Virus record (IMG/VR): IMGVR_UViG_3300043607_000045
Span: 1 to 64,000 of that record
Strand: one strand, 5' to 3'
DNA: 64,000 nucleotides
From: a virus
The notes beneath the pieces are model-generated. The model had not been told where the DNA came from. It saw only the letters and a program-made list of their open reading frames with translations, and ran no database searches. Each line of letters begins with the position of its first letter. Position 1 is the stretch's first letter. Below are positions 40,858-48,602 of the stretch, piece by piece. The position numbers were made by a program, and so were the translations under genes.

Positions 40858-41811
40858 ATGCCCGACAGTCTCACCGAAGCCCCGCCCTCCTGTCAAGTCC
40901 CCTACGCCGACCCCCTCCCCGGCATCCTGGCCGTGGGCGCGATCGCGCTGCTGGCCGGCGCGCCCAACGTCGGCAAAACCGCACTGCTCGCCGGCCTGCT
41001 CCGCGACTTGCGCGACGGCCGGCCCATCTACGGCCGCCAGCCCAACCCGGTCGCCGCCATCGGGTACATCAACGCCGATCGGGGCTGGGTGAAGGGCTCG
41101 GGCATCTGGTTCGAGCGCGTCGGCTACTCCGACATTCGCCAGTACACCATGAGCGACGATGACGCCTTCAACCCCAAACGCCTCCGCAAAAAGCACGAGC
41201 GCACCGACATCCTGGCCGGCTTCATCGACAGCCTGCAGCTCCCGCCCTACTCGCTCATCTGCGTCGACCCGATCGCCCTCTTCCTCGGGGGGAACCTCCT
41301 CAGCTATGACGATTGCGCCGTCGCCTGCCACGAGATCCGCGCCTACCTCCGCCTGAAGCAATACACGATGCTCTGCACCGCCCACTCGGCCAAGATCAAG
41401 GCCGACAAAAAGGAACGGTACCTCCGCCTGCAGGATCAGGTGCTCGGGTCGACGGCGATCTCGGGCTTCTCCGACACGATGATGTACCTGGCCTCCCCGC
41501 AAGAAACCGGGAAACCCTATTTCACGTTCCTCTGGCATCCCCACTCGGCCCCCGCGGAGGAGTTCTCCCTCGAACAAGACAATCAGGGCCTGTTCCAACC
41601 CTACTCCGGGAACGACTCGGCCAACCAATCCCGCGTGCTCGTCCTCCTGCCCACCGACGGGATGCCGATCGCCTTCGGGGTGATCGTCGAGCTGGCGCAG
41701 CAGTACCCCCTCAGCCGGGCCACGGTCGCCCGCATCTTGGACGGCTTGGTCGAGGAGGAGCGCGTCGAGAAGGTCGAGCGTGGCGTGTACAAGCTCGTAC
41801 AGGTACACTGA
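40858..41811 (+). CDS. RepA-like AAA/RecA-fold replication ATPase
   Basis: The 317-residue protein has Walker A LLAGAPNVGKTALL (residues about 31-44), Walker B SLICVDPIALFL (about 136-147) and TAHSAKIKAD after it, the layout of AAA_25/RepA hexameric helicase relatives. The C-terminal 80 residues look like a winged helix (GVIVELAQQYPLSRATVARI, then EERVEKVERGVYKLV). It is the only rightward gene between 13577 and 47112. Palindromes flank it, so it is the best candidate for the replication initiator or its helicase. Confidence 0.8.
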   Translation: MPDSLTEAPPSCQVPYADPLPGILAVGAIALLAGAPNVGKTALLAGLLRDLRDGRPIYGRQPNPVAAIGYINADRGWVKGSGIWFERVGYSDIRQYTMSDDDAFNPKRLRKKHERTDILAGFIDSLQLPPYSLICVDPIALFLGGNLLSYDDCAVACHEIRAYLRLKQYTMLCTAHSAKIKADKKERYLRLQDQVLGSTAISGFSDTMMYLASPQETGKPYFTFLWHPHSAPAEEFSLEQDNQGLFQPYSGNDSANQSRVLVLLPTDGMPIAFGVIVELAQQYPLSRATVARILDGLVEEERVEKVERGVYKLVQVH

Positions 41812-42053
41812 ACCCGCTGAGCTAGACCCCGCCGGCCCCCTTCTATATATACAAAGGATCTGTGAGACGATGGGGCACTTTTCCCTGCAGTTTCTAGCAC
41901 TTACAATCGTCTCACGCCTTTTTCGGGCCTGATACGATGAGACGTGATCCGCCCCTACTGTGTGAGATGTGAGACTCGCACTGAGACGACTTATCATCCT
42001 TGCTCTCAGTCGATTAGGTGCCATCGTCTCACAAATACGCGCGCACGCGAGGG
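41812..42053. repeat. iteron-like repeat cluster, candidate replication origin
   Basis: This 242-base gap lies between convergent genes. A 13-base inverted pair (TGTGAGACGATGG at 41861-41873 and CCATCGTCTCACA at 42021-42033) bounds a cluster of related words: ATCGTCTCAC (41906-41915), TGAGACGT (41938-41945), GTGAGATG (41962-41969), GTGAGAC (41969-41975) and TGAGACGA (about 41982-41989). A TATATATAC patch (41844-41852) adds local AT-richness. The layout resembles initiator-binding iterons next to the RepA-like gene; a convergent terminator role is also possible. Confidence 0.55.
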
Positions 42054-42674
42054 TCATTCTTCTTCTCCCCCTCTACCTGGCTTTTCCTGCTGAGCTTTGA
42101 TCAGTGCCTTGTTCTCCGCGGTGAGCCGGGCGATCTCCGCCTCTAAGGTCAGCCGCTCGGGACCGGCCGGCAGCTGCTCCTCCGACCCATGGACGGGACA
42201 CCGCGCGTTGATCCGCCCGCCCTCACAGGTACACTCCCCCTCGACCAGGATGTTGACCGAGTCGCTGCCACTCAGGGGCTTGTCGACCATGTAGGCGATC
42301 GTGCTGGTCTGGCGCAGCGCGAGCAGCTGGGGCCAGGTCGGCTGGGTGTCGTACGGCTGTCTGGCCTGCGTTCGCTCCCCCACCGGGTACAGGAGCAACC
42401 CGACGCCCCAGCGCCGCTTGCACCGCGGGCACGTCAAGCGCTGGGTGAGGGGGTTGTACATCGCGACCGCCGTCTTGCGGTTCGCTGGCTGGCGGCCGCT
42501 CCGCCGCGGGTGGGCCTTGACGCTCTTGGCCTCGGCCCGGCGGACCTGCCCGACCGGGGTCATCCCGAAGTACGCCCGCAGCAGCTCGCCGCAGCGCGGA
42601 CACTCGCAGTGGAAGCGATCGACCCGTCCGAAGATCCGGAGCGCGCCGTCGGGCAGATGGGGCAGGCGGGGCAT
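42054..42674 (-). CDS. multi-zinc-ribbon protein with C-terminal coiled coil
   Basis: ATG 42674 overlaps the upstream stop (TGATG). The 206-residue product has three Cys clusters: CECPRCGELL (about residue 25), TCPRCKRRWG (about 85) and GECTCEGGRINARCPVHG (about 150). The end is a coiled coil (LEAEIARLTAENKALIKAQQ). The second ribbon looks like a split zinc ribbon of transcription or DNA-binding type. A regulator is plausible. Confidence 0.68.
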   Translation of the reverse strand: MPRLPHLPDGALRIFGRVDRFHCECPRCGELLRAYFGMTPVGQVRRAEAKSVKAHPRRSGRQPANRKTAVAMYNPLTQRLTCPRCKRRWGVGLLLYPVGERTQARQPYDTQPTWPQLLALRQTSTIAYMVDKPLSGSDSVNILVEGECTCEGGRINARCPVHGSEEQLPAGPERLTLEAEIARLTAENKALIKAQQEKPGRGGEEE

Positions 42675-42907
42675 CAGGCGCCGACACACAGCAGCAGGTC
42701 GTGGTACGGCCCGCGGATCTGGGTGAAGTGCACCAGGTGCGCCCCCTTGATCAGCGCGACCTGTGCCTCGGTGAGCTGGTACACGCCGCCCGGGTGCGTC
42801 GATCGCTTGAGGGACCAGTACCCTTGCGGCCGCCCATAGCCCGCGTCGGTGAGGATCTCCAGGGCGGACGATCGCGCCCGGTGTGAGGTGAAGCGGATGT
42901 AGGGCAC
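42674..42907 (-). CDS. 77-residue protein, unknown
   Basis: GTG 42907 overlaps the upstream TAG (TAGTG). The product begins PYIRFTSHRARSSALEILTD and contains a YWSLKRS turn. A compact alpha/beta fold is likely. No family recognised. Confidence 0.62.
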   Translation of the reverse strand: MPYIRFTSHRARSSALEILTDAGYGRPQGYWSLKRSTHPGGVYQLTEAQVALIKGAHLVHFTQIRGPYHDLLLCVGA

Positions 42908-43080
42908 TAGGATCCCACCTTCTGCTTGAGCGCCGCGATCGCGCAGATCAGCCCGCAGCACTCGATCGGCTTGGTGAAGGTCGGCAGCTGGATCGTGATG
43001 GTGTACCAGCCAGCCGGCGGTAGGCCGAACTCGTTCAGCTCGGCGACCTCTTTGCAGGTGTCACACCGTACCACCCTCAT
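42907..43080 (-). CDS. Cys-rich microprotein
   Basis: The 57-residue product has VRCDTCKEV near the start and IECCGLICAI near the end, giving a four- or five-Cys metal site over a short beta core. The ATG overlaps the upstream stop by four bases. Confidence 0.62.
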   Translation of the reverse strand: MRVVRCDTCKEVAELNEFGLPPAGWYTITIQLPTFTKPIECCGLICAIAALKQKVGS

Positions 43081-43346
43081 CGCGGATCCCCCACGATGTA
43101 ATCCGCCCGGCTGATGACACTGTTGATCACCCGTCGGTGGATCACCCAGACAAAGCCTTCCTCCCGGGATCCCGTGCTGTACCGATCCTGGTACGGTCTG
43201 GGCGTGTAGTAGTTCGCATGGGTCACGTCGGTCAGCAGCGCACCCGTCCCCGCGGCCGTCTCGGTGTAGTCGCGCCAGAGCGCCGCCCACTTCGCCCGGA
43301 TCCCATCCCCCCAGGCGTCCGGCTTGCCGTTGATCGTGGTGTGCAT
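43077..43346 (-). CDS. 89-residue protein, unknown
   Basis: The product (MHTTINGKPDAWGDGIRAKW, then HANYYTPRPYQDRY) is Tyr/Trp-rich with a C-terminal strand WVIHRRVINSVIS. The start overlaps the next upstream gene's stop by one base. No family recognised. Confidence 0.62.
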   Translation of the reverse strand: MHTTINGKPDAWGDGIRAKWAALWRDYTETAAGTGALLTDVTHANYYTPRPYQDRYSTGSREEGFVWVIHRRVINSVISRADYIVGDPR

Positions 43347-43516
43347 TACGCTTGATCCCCCTTCCGTGCGGGTACGACCTTCCCCGTCATGGCCGACAGC
43401 GCGACCCCCGCGCCATCCGGCAGCCCGTCGCGCTTGAGCCGGCGCTCGACGATCTCGACCGCCTCGTGCAGCGTGTCGGTCGATAGCTGCAGGGTAACCG
43501 TTAGCTCGAAGGTCAC
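43346..43516 (-). CDS. 56-residue beta-alpha protein
   Basis: GTG 43516 overlaps the upstream stop (GTGA). The product has TFELTVTLQLSTDTLHEAVE, a strand-helix pair, and a short basic end. Exact coupling on both sides supports it. Confidence 0.6.
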   Translation of the reverse strand: MTFELTVTLQLSTDTLHEAVEIVERRLKRDGLPDGAGVALSAMTGKVVPARKGDQA

Positions 43517-44295
43517 GACAACGGCCCGTCTAGCGCCTTGACGACGTCGGCCCACCGCTGATCGATCGGATCGGGCTCCTGCACCACAGGCACCGACTTG
43601 TGCAGCGCCTCCAGGATCTTGAGCGCCGCCGGGAGATCCACCGTGAACGGCTCGAACCGTACCGAGGTGTCCGAGTCGACGCGCACGGTATAGCCATGGC
43701 TCCGCGCGCTCAGGTAGATCACGCTATCGCCGCTGTTGGGGCTCAGCCGGGATCCCGGCTCCGCTGCCAGGATCGCGCGCACCGTCGCCTGCTGCGCCTG
43801 CTGCGCTTTGTCGGCCAGGTCGATCAACCTTGTTGCCTCCGCGTGCAGCCGCTCGCCATCCTTGAGCACCAGCCGGCGCATGATGTCGGCCGCAATCACC
43901 GCCGCCGGCTTGCTCGCGTCAACCGTGATCTCGGTGACCGGATCCTTCTCGCCGTAGGGCGCCCGGATCACTCTGGGGCTGTGCTTCGCATCGGTCGGCC
44001 AGACCAGCCCGATCGCGATCCGCGGCCCGTTGCGCTTGTCGGCCTTGCGCCACGCCTCCGGCCAATCGAGCGACAGCCGCAGATCATCGGGGAACTGGCG
44101 CCGCAGTCGCCAGCAGTGCCACTCCTCCGGGGATCCGCTCGCATCCTCCAGGACCCACCGCCCACCGCCCACCGCCGGCAGCTCCACCAGCTTCTGTGCC
44201 TCGCTCGCCGTCCAGGGTCCCGCGTTCAGTGCCGCGCAGATCTGGCGCGCCTGCAGCTCGATCGCCGGCCAGCTCTCCCGATTATGGCTGCTCAT
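43513..44295 (-). CDS. 260-residue protein, unknown
   Basis: The product has an ordered first half (GGRWVLEDASGSPEEWHCWRL, then NGPRIAIGLVWPTD), a helical middle (RRLVLKDGERLHAEATRLID) and an ordered end (YTVRVDSDTSVRFEPFTVD). It is the largest gene in the Cys-rich microprotein stretch yet has few Cys itself. Function unknown. Confidence 0.68.
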   Translation of the reverse strand: MSSHNRESWPAIELQARQICAALNAGPWTASEAQKLVELPAVGGGRWVLEDASGSPEEWHCWRLRRQFPDDLRLSLDWPEAWRKADKRNGPRIAIGLVWPTDAKHSPRVIRAPYGEKDPVTEITVDASKPAAVIAADIMRRLVLKDGERLHAEATRLIDLADKAQQAQQATVRAILAAEPGSRLSPNSGDSVIYLSARSHGYTVRVDSDTSVRFEPFTVDLPAALKILEALHKSVPVVQEPDPIDQRWADVVKALDGPLS

Positions 44296-44573
44296 ACTGA
44301 TCCCCTCCGTGTTAGTAGTCTCGCCTCGTCGATCAAATCCGCGATCGCCTGAAACCCGGGATCGTAGCCCGTGCCGGCCAGCTTCTCGACCAGGGCGATC
44401 GCGGGTCCGCTCTGCCGGATCTGCTGCAGCGCGGCCGCCTTCTCCTCCTCGCTGACCGCCATCACCGCGCCTCGCTTCTGGGCATACCCGGCCCAGGCTA
44501 CCCGGCGCAGTGGGCGATCGCCATGCGGATCCCCTTCGATACAGATCTCCATCCCGTCGATCGTTAGCTGCAT
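44292..44573 (-). CDS. 93-residue protein, unknown
   Basis: AGAGGGG lies a few bases before ATG 44573. The product has a short strand pair (QLTIDGMEICIEGD) and a helical second half (EEEKAAALQQIRQSGPAIAL). It overlaps both neighbours by a few bases. Confidence 0.63.
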   Translation of the reverse strand: MQLTIDGMEICIEGDPHGDRPLRRVAWAGYAQKRGAVMAVSEEEKAAALQQIRQSGPAIALVEKLAGTGYDPGFQAIADLIDEARLLTRRGSV

Positions 44574-44806
44574 GATCCCCTCTTGCGCGCCGCTCTGGGC
44601 GACTGGCGATCGCTCGCCGGCCGATCGCCCCGTCCGCCGCAGCCTTGACAGTTGTTGATCTTCCACACCTTGACGCCGTTGCGCTGGGCTCGCCATCCGC
44701 CCCGATACCCCATCCCTAAGCAGCTCTCGCACCGCACCCGATCCCCCTCGCCGCGCGCCTCGCTCCGCATCCGCTCAGCGCTTCGCAGCCCTAGTCCTAA
44801 CTTCAC
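44564..44806 (-). CDS. DnaJ-like zinc-motif microprotein
   Basis: The 80-residue product has RCESCLGMGYRGGW and NNCQGCGGRG, two C-x2-C-x-G-x-G-like motifs of the kind found in DnaJ central domains. No J domain is present. The tail is basic. Another copy of the motif occurs in the protein at 49892. Confidence 0.65.
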   Translation of the reverse strand: MKLGLGLRSAERMRSEARGEGDRVRCESCLGMGYRGGWRAQRNGVKVWKINNCQGCGGRGDRPASDRQSPRAARKRGSCS

Positions 44807-44866
44807 CTGATCCCCCTCTGCACCTAGCGGTACTGGTACGTACTCCCCTCGCGATCGCGCGCCGGC

Positions 44867-45148
44867 TTAGACTCCGCCTCTGGTTCTGTGTTCCGGTCGG
44901 CCAATCCCCGCGGCTCGCTTCGCTGCCTCCGGCGTCGGCCCCTCGCCGTACTTCACCGCCCAGTCATTCATCAGCTCGACGCGCCGGCTCGCCTCCCAGA
45001 CGATCGCCCCTTTCGCCGTGCTGACTCGCTCATTGATCCGGTAGCTCGTACCGTGGTGATCGAAGCCCAGGCCGTTAGGGTGCAGCCGCGCGCCCGGGAT
45101 CCCTGTGGCAGCCGCTTTGATCAGCGATCGGAGTGTAGGAGTATCCAT
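44867..45148 (-). CDS. 93-residue protein, unknown
   Basis: A simple beta-alpha pattern (LRSLIKAAATGIPGARLHPN, then YRINERVSTAKGAIVWEASR). A 60-base gap separates it from the next gene. No family recognised. Confidence 0.62.
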   Translation of the reverse strand: MDTPTLRSLIKAAATGIPGARLHPNGLGFDHHGTSYRINERVSTAKGAIVWEASRRVELMNDWAVKYGEGPTPEAAKRAAGIGRPEHRTRGGV

Positions 45149-45151
45149 GGT

Positions 45152-45673
45152 TTACCTCAGCTCGCAGAAGTGATCGATCCGCTTCCCGCCGTACCGCTTC
45201 GCGTGATCTGAGTAGCGATGCGGCCCGGGGGTTGGATGTGTCGCGAGGTAGACGCAGCGGTAGAAGTAGAGCGGATCCTGATTCCAGCCCTTCCGGCTGT
45301 GGCGGATGTCATTGTCGGCGCACCAGTCGCGCGCGCGATCGACCAACCCCAGGGCCAGCGCTGGCGCCTCCGCGTAGGGGATCACATGGTAGCCGTCTGG
45401 GGCATCCTCGATCCAGCTGCCCGACTCCGAGTTAATGGTTGCGTGCAGGGCGACCCACCGATCGGCGATCGTCGCGTAGTCGAAGCACCAAAAGTCCTCA
45501 CCGCCGATCGCGAACTCCAGCGATCCGTACGGGCTCGTGAGGTCTCGATACTCGTCGCCCTTGCGCGGATCCCCGGGATCCTCCTGATTGAGTATATGAC
45601 CCCACTGATCGACCGGCCAGCCCGTGATCGGATGCAGGTCGACCGCTCTCCGGTAGTGATAGTCTTGACTCAT
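45152..45673 (-). CDS. 173-residue protein, unknown
   Basis: The product is Tyr/Trp/His-rich (MSQDYHYRRAVDLHPITGWP, then WVALHATINSESGSWIED) and probably globular alpha/beta. It follows the zinc-ribbon gene with an ATGA overlap. No family recognised. Confidence 0.65.
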   Translation of the reverse strand: MSQDYHYRRAVDLHPITGWPVDQWGHILNQEDPGDPRKGDEYRDLTSPYGSLEFAIGGEDFWCFDYATIADRWVALHATINSESGSWIEDAPDGYHVIPYAEAPALALGLVDRARDWCADNDIRHSRKGWNQDPLYFYRCVYLATHPTPGPHRYSDHAKRYGGKRIDHFCELR

Positions 45674-45876
45674 CGCGGATCCCTCTCACAGCTGCAGGGC
45701 TTCAGGATCACCCGACGGTACGCCCGGATGCACTCCCCGCAGACCCGATACCGTAGCCCGTTAACCCAAAAGGTGATCGTCGTGGTCGGCTTCCAGTCTC
45801 GCCCGCAGTCCTGGCAGCGCCGGCCGATCCTGTACTGGCGCCGCTTGACGGTGGTGTGCTGCGAGGTCTCAGGCAT
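45670..45876 (-). CDS. zinc-ribbon microprotein
   Basis: The 68-residue product has RRCQDCGRDW and YRVCGECIRAY, a four-Cys ribbon, followed by KPCSCERD. ATG 45876 overlaps the upstream stop by one base. Confidence 0.65.
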   Translation of the reverse strand: MPETSQHTTVKRRQYRIGRRCQDCGRDWKPTTTITFWVNGLRYRVCGECIRAYRRVILKPCSCERDPR

Positions 45877-46199
45877 CAGACGTACTCCGCCGCATGGCGT
45901 CGCGCGTGCAGCCGGGATCCGTCCTTCACAAAGTGAAAGGCATGTTTGCGCAGCCACTCCTGATCCGTGGTGGCGATCGCCCCTTTGCTAATGTGGTACT
46001 TGTGCCACTGCGCGCGCGTCCAGACGTGCGGCCCGTCGGGCAGCGCCTGCCCAGTCACGTACGGCCAGCTGCGAATATTGGCGCAGTTCATACACGCGAC
46101 CCCGTGCCGCCTCGCATTCTCGATCGTGTCTCGATGCACAAAGGCGGCGAGTACCTGCTCTCGCTGCCGGCTCGTGAGGTCGGATCCCTTGATCAGCAT
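45876..46199 (-). CDS. 107-residue His/Cys protein
   Basis: The product has RRHGVACMNCANIRSWPY (one Cys pair) and several His residues (WHKYHISKG, then KHAFHF), so a metal site is plausible. It directly follows the next upstream gene (stop and start adjoin). No family recognised. Confidence 0.65.
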   Translation of the reverse strand: MLIKGSDLTSRQREQVLAAFVHRDTIENARRHGVACMNCANIRSWPYVTGQALPDGPHVWTRAQWHKYHISKGAIATTDQEWLRKHAFHFVKDGSRLHARRHAAEYV

Positions 46200-46415
46200 C
46201 TAGTACTCCTCGCCCAGGACATCGATCGCGCGCGCCGCGGCCCCTCTGACGTCGTGCTTTTTGTGCATGTTCCAGAGTTTCGGCTCAATCGCTCCAGGCA
46301 GCCCGTGCTGACGGAGGATCTTCGCACCGGCCTTCAGATCCTTGGCGCAGCGCTCCAGGCATTGCGCGGCCTCGATCATCCGATCGGCCGCATCCGCCGT
46401 TTCGCGTGGTGTCAT
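46200..46415 (-). CDS. 71-residue helical protein
   Basis: An all-helical product (ETADAADRMIEAAQCLERCA, then DVRGAAARAIDVLGEEY). ATGA coupling with the upstream gene. No family recognised. Confidence 0.62.
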   Translation of the reverse strand: MTPRETADAADRMIEAAQCLERCAKDLKAGAKILRQHGLPGAIEPKLWNMHKKHDVRGAAARAIDVLGEEY

Positions 46416-46732
46416 TCGGATCCCCCGATCGGCCCAATGCTGACCTTCTCCCAGAACCCTCCGCCGTACCAGGTGGGCAGCGCCGGATCGAACGTGTGAT
46501 CCTTCCGCTGTACGTATTCGCTTTTCAGCTCGTGCAGATCCGGATCCGCCAGGCCGGCCCGCCTGAAGGCGATCGAACAGCTCTCCGCCCGATCACCGGT
46601 TACCCAGGCGCGCGATCGCTGGCCCGGGCGATCGATCCGCGTGAGGATCATGCACCGCCCCTCCCGGATCTTGTGTGGCCCGTCGGGGCAGTCGCTCCCA
46701 TGGTGGGAGATCACCCGCCTACAATGCTTCAT
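46412..46732 (-). CDS. 106-residue protein, unknown
   Basis: ATG 46732 overlaps the upstream stop (ATGA). The product has MKHCRRVISHHGSDCPDGPH and ends with a Trp/Gly-rich segment (TWYGGGFWEKVSIGPIGG). Metal binding by the N-terminal Cys/His set is possible. Confidence 0.62.
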   Translation of the reverse strand: MKHCRRVISHHGSDCPDGPHKIREGRCMILTRIDRPGQRSRAWVTGDRAESCSIAFRRAGLADPDLHELKSEYVQRKDHTFDPALPTWYGGGFWEKVSIGPIGGSE

Positions 46733-46956
46733 AGCCGGATCCCCCGTGCGACCGTCCGCCGCTCGCTCTCCTGCCTGTTGGCCTGCTGCAGCGCGTACCG
46801 CCGGCCGGTCTCCTCGGGCGTACTCCCGTGGGCCGGATGCCAGGCCATCCGCGGGCAGGTACTCCAGGTGCCCGCGCAGTACTGGCACTGGCATAACGGG
46901 CAGATCACGTACAGGTGCTTGTACCCGTGCGCCTTGCAACCCAGAACCTTGACCAT
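46729..46956 (-). CDS. first gene of the leftward operon: zinc-finger microprotein
   Basis: The 75-residue product has VICPLCQCQYCAGTW with a further Cys and His nearby, a likely zinc site, and a polar helical tail. The predicted transcription start from the promoter at 46963-46991 falls on or next to this ATG, and no ribosome site is visible, so it may be translated from a leaderless message. As the first early product it may be a regulator. Confidence 0.68.
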   Translation of the reverse strand: MVKVLGCKAHGYKHLYVICPLCQCQYCAGTWSTCPRMAWHPAHGSTPEETGRRYALQQANRQESERRTVARGIRL

Positions 46957-46962
46957 AGCGAG

Positions 46963-46991
46963 ATCCTAGCACAAGATCTGCACCATGTCAA
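46963..46991 (-). promoter_or_regulatory. strong leftward promoter
   Basis: On the minus strand TTGACA (46991-46986), 17 bases and TAGGAT (46968-46963). The -35 is perfect and the spacer ideal. It probably drives the long leftward operon. Confidence 0.75.
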
Positions 46992-47020
46992 CCATGCAAA
47001 ACACTCAGAGATCTAGGCCC

Positions 47021-47049
47021 TTGACATCCTGCCTAGCTTCTGCTACTCT
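47021..47049 (+). promoter_or_regulatory. strong rightward promoter
   Basis: TTGACA (47021-47026), 17 bases and TACTCT (47044-47049). It faces away from the leftward promoter with 29 bases between the two -35 boxes. Transcription would start near 47056 and leave a leader of about 57 bases for the DUF932-like gene. Confidence 0.72.
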
Positions 47050-47112
47050 TCTGCCCGTCCACAGTCGGCCGCATTCCGCTGCCACGGTCGGACACTTCAG
47101 GGAGCTTCTACA

Positions 47113-48198
47113 ATGGAACTCTTCGCCGCTAACGCTCAATGGTCGACCCGCCCGAAGGATCAGCGCTTTACCTCGCTCGACGATCTGCACTCCGCCTGCA
47201 AAGGCTACGCGGACACCGCCCGGGAGCGGAATCAGGTCCCGGTCGACTCCCTGCGGGTCGAAAACGTCGACGGTGACGTACAGTTGATGGGACGGGGCGG
47301 TGTCCCGGCGCGCTTGACCCATTGGAGCTTTGGCCAGCTCTCCGCCCGGATTGGCGCGCCGGCCTCCTACCTCCGGACCTTGCCCGCCACACTGGCGGCT
47401 CAGAACCTGAACCACGGTCTGGCAAAGCGCGCCGCGGACTCCGAAGGCGGAACGGTGAACCTACTCTTTCACCAAAACGGCTCCCTCCTCCTCCGCGCAT
47501 TGACCAGCGACAAGTACGCCCGGGTCTGGAACCATGAGATCACCGATCGCTTACTGGACCTGCAGGGCAAGGGCTGGGAGCCCGCCCGGGCGGACATCCG
47601 GATCAAGGCGGAGGACGATCTCCCCCTCTACGCCTCCGATCACGATATGTTCGCCTTTCTCCGCCACTCCGATCGCATGGTCAAAGAGGGGTCCTCGGGG
47701 CAGTCCCTGCACAAAGGGATCATCGTCAGCAACAGCGAAGTCGGGGCGTCGAAACTCCGCCTGCTCAAATTCCTGTACCGCGAAATGTGTGGGAATCACA
47801 TCATCTGGGGAGCCGAAGACGTGATCGAGCTGTCGCTCCGCCATGTCGGTACCATCCGGGAACAGCTGCAGTCGTGGGGGGCGGAGATCACCAAGTACAT
47901 GGACTCGTCGGTCAGTGACCAGGAAGCGCAGATCGAGTACGCCCGGACCAAAACGATCGCGGCGACCAAGGATCAGCTGTTGGACGTGCTCTTCGGGAAA
48001 AAGGCGATCGGTCTCTCGCGCAAGACCCTGCAGGCCGGCTACGATGCGACCCTCCCGGACCAGGACGGGGACCCGCGTACCGTGTGGGGATTGGTCCAGG
48101 GACTGACTCGCTACAGCCAGACCATCCCGTACGCGGATGAGCGGACGATCGTCGACCGCGCCGCGGGCAAGGTGCTGGATCTGGCGAGCACGTTCTAG
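47113..48198 (+). CDS. DUF932-like (phage/plasmid-like) protein
   Basis: AGGGAG lies about eight bases upstream of ATG 47113. The 361-residue protein has SLDDLHSACKGYADTARERN, then HWSFGQLSARIGAPASYLR, and GIIVSNSEVGASKLRLLKFL with GNHIIWG. These blocks match DUF932 proteins found in phages and plasmids. The molecular role is not known; they are often expressed early and near replication genes. Strong promoter and terminator-like hairpin on either side make this a single-gene unit. Confidence 0.85.
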   Translation: MELFAANAQWSTRPKDQRFTSLDDLHSACKGYADTARERNQVPVDSLRVENVDGDVQLMGRGGVPARLTHWSFGQLSARIGAPASYLRTLPATLAAQNLNHGLAKRAADSEGGTVNLLFHQNGSLLLRALTSDKYARVWNHEITDRLLDLQGKGWEPARADIRIKAEDDLPLYASDHDMFAFLRHSDRMVKEGSSGQSLHKGIIVSNSEVGASKLRLLKFLYREMCGNHIIWGAEDVIELSLRHVGTIREQLQSWGAEITKYMDSSVSDQEAQIEYARTKTIAATKDQLLDVLFGKKAIGLSRKTLQAGYDATLPDQDGDPRTVWGLVQGLTRYSQTIPYADERTIVDRAAGKVLDLASTF

Positions 48199-48223
48199 GC
48201 GCCTCCCGGGGTGTACACAGTTC

Positions 48224-48256
48224 AGGCCGGCTAGCCTTGCGAGGGTTAGCCGGCCT
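48224..48256. terminator. hairpin between convergent genes
   Basis: AGGCCGGCTA and TAGCCGGCCT form a perfect 10-base stem, with an inner CCT/AGG pair around TGCG. No T-run follows on either strand, so it is either a factor-assisted bidirectional terminator or an RNA-stabilising hairpin. It lies 26 bases after the DUF932-like stop. Confidence 0.65.
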
Positions 48257-48343
48257 GCTCGCTGTACCGCCCCTGCTGACCCGCCCCTTCTGCCTCCAGC
48301 CGGCGGCCTGCCGATCGTAGCAGGTCCGCCCGTCCCTCCGCCC

Positions 48344-48577
48344 CTAGTCCCTCGGGTCAATACCTCCCCCGCGCCGATAGACCAGGTACTCCAGGTTCCG
48401 CCGATCGTCAGGTTCCATATCGAGCACGCAATCCGCGATCGCCTCCAGGTCCAGTGCAGCTAGGTCCGTCGCCAGTTGATCCGCCGTCCGCCGTTTGCCG
48501 GCGGCCTGCAGGTCGACCAGTCGCAAGCGCTTCTGTTCAAGTCTGGTGCTGAGATCACGAAACTGTGCATCGCTCAT
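48344..48577 (-). CDS. 77-residue helical protein
   Basis: GAGGG lies about eight bases before ATG 48577. The product has LEQKRLRLVDLQAAGKRRTA and LDLEAIADCVLDMEPDDRRN. It is acidic and helical at the centre. It stands alone, transcribed toward the hairpin, and may be a small regulator of the divergent late region. Confidence 0.62.
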   Translation of the reverse strand: MSDAQFRDLSTRLEQKRLRLVDLQAAGKRRTADQLATDLAALDLEAIADCVLDMEPDDRRNLEYLVYRRGGGIDPRD

Positions 48578-48602
48578 GTGCTAACCCTCTGATTCTAAAG
48601 AC

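Noticed and set aside
41861-42033. CRISPR array
   Set aside because: The repeats are about 8-13 bases, on both strands and irregularly spaced; no repeat-spacer regularity is present. No CRISPR array was seen elsewhere in the window.
42674-42961. Longer start at 42961 for the 77-residue protein
   Set aside because: The extra residues overlap the upstream Cys-rich microprotein; GTG 42907 forms the usual stop-start overlap.
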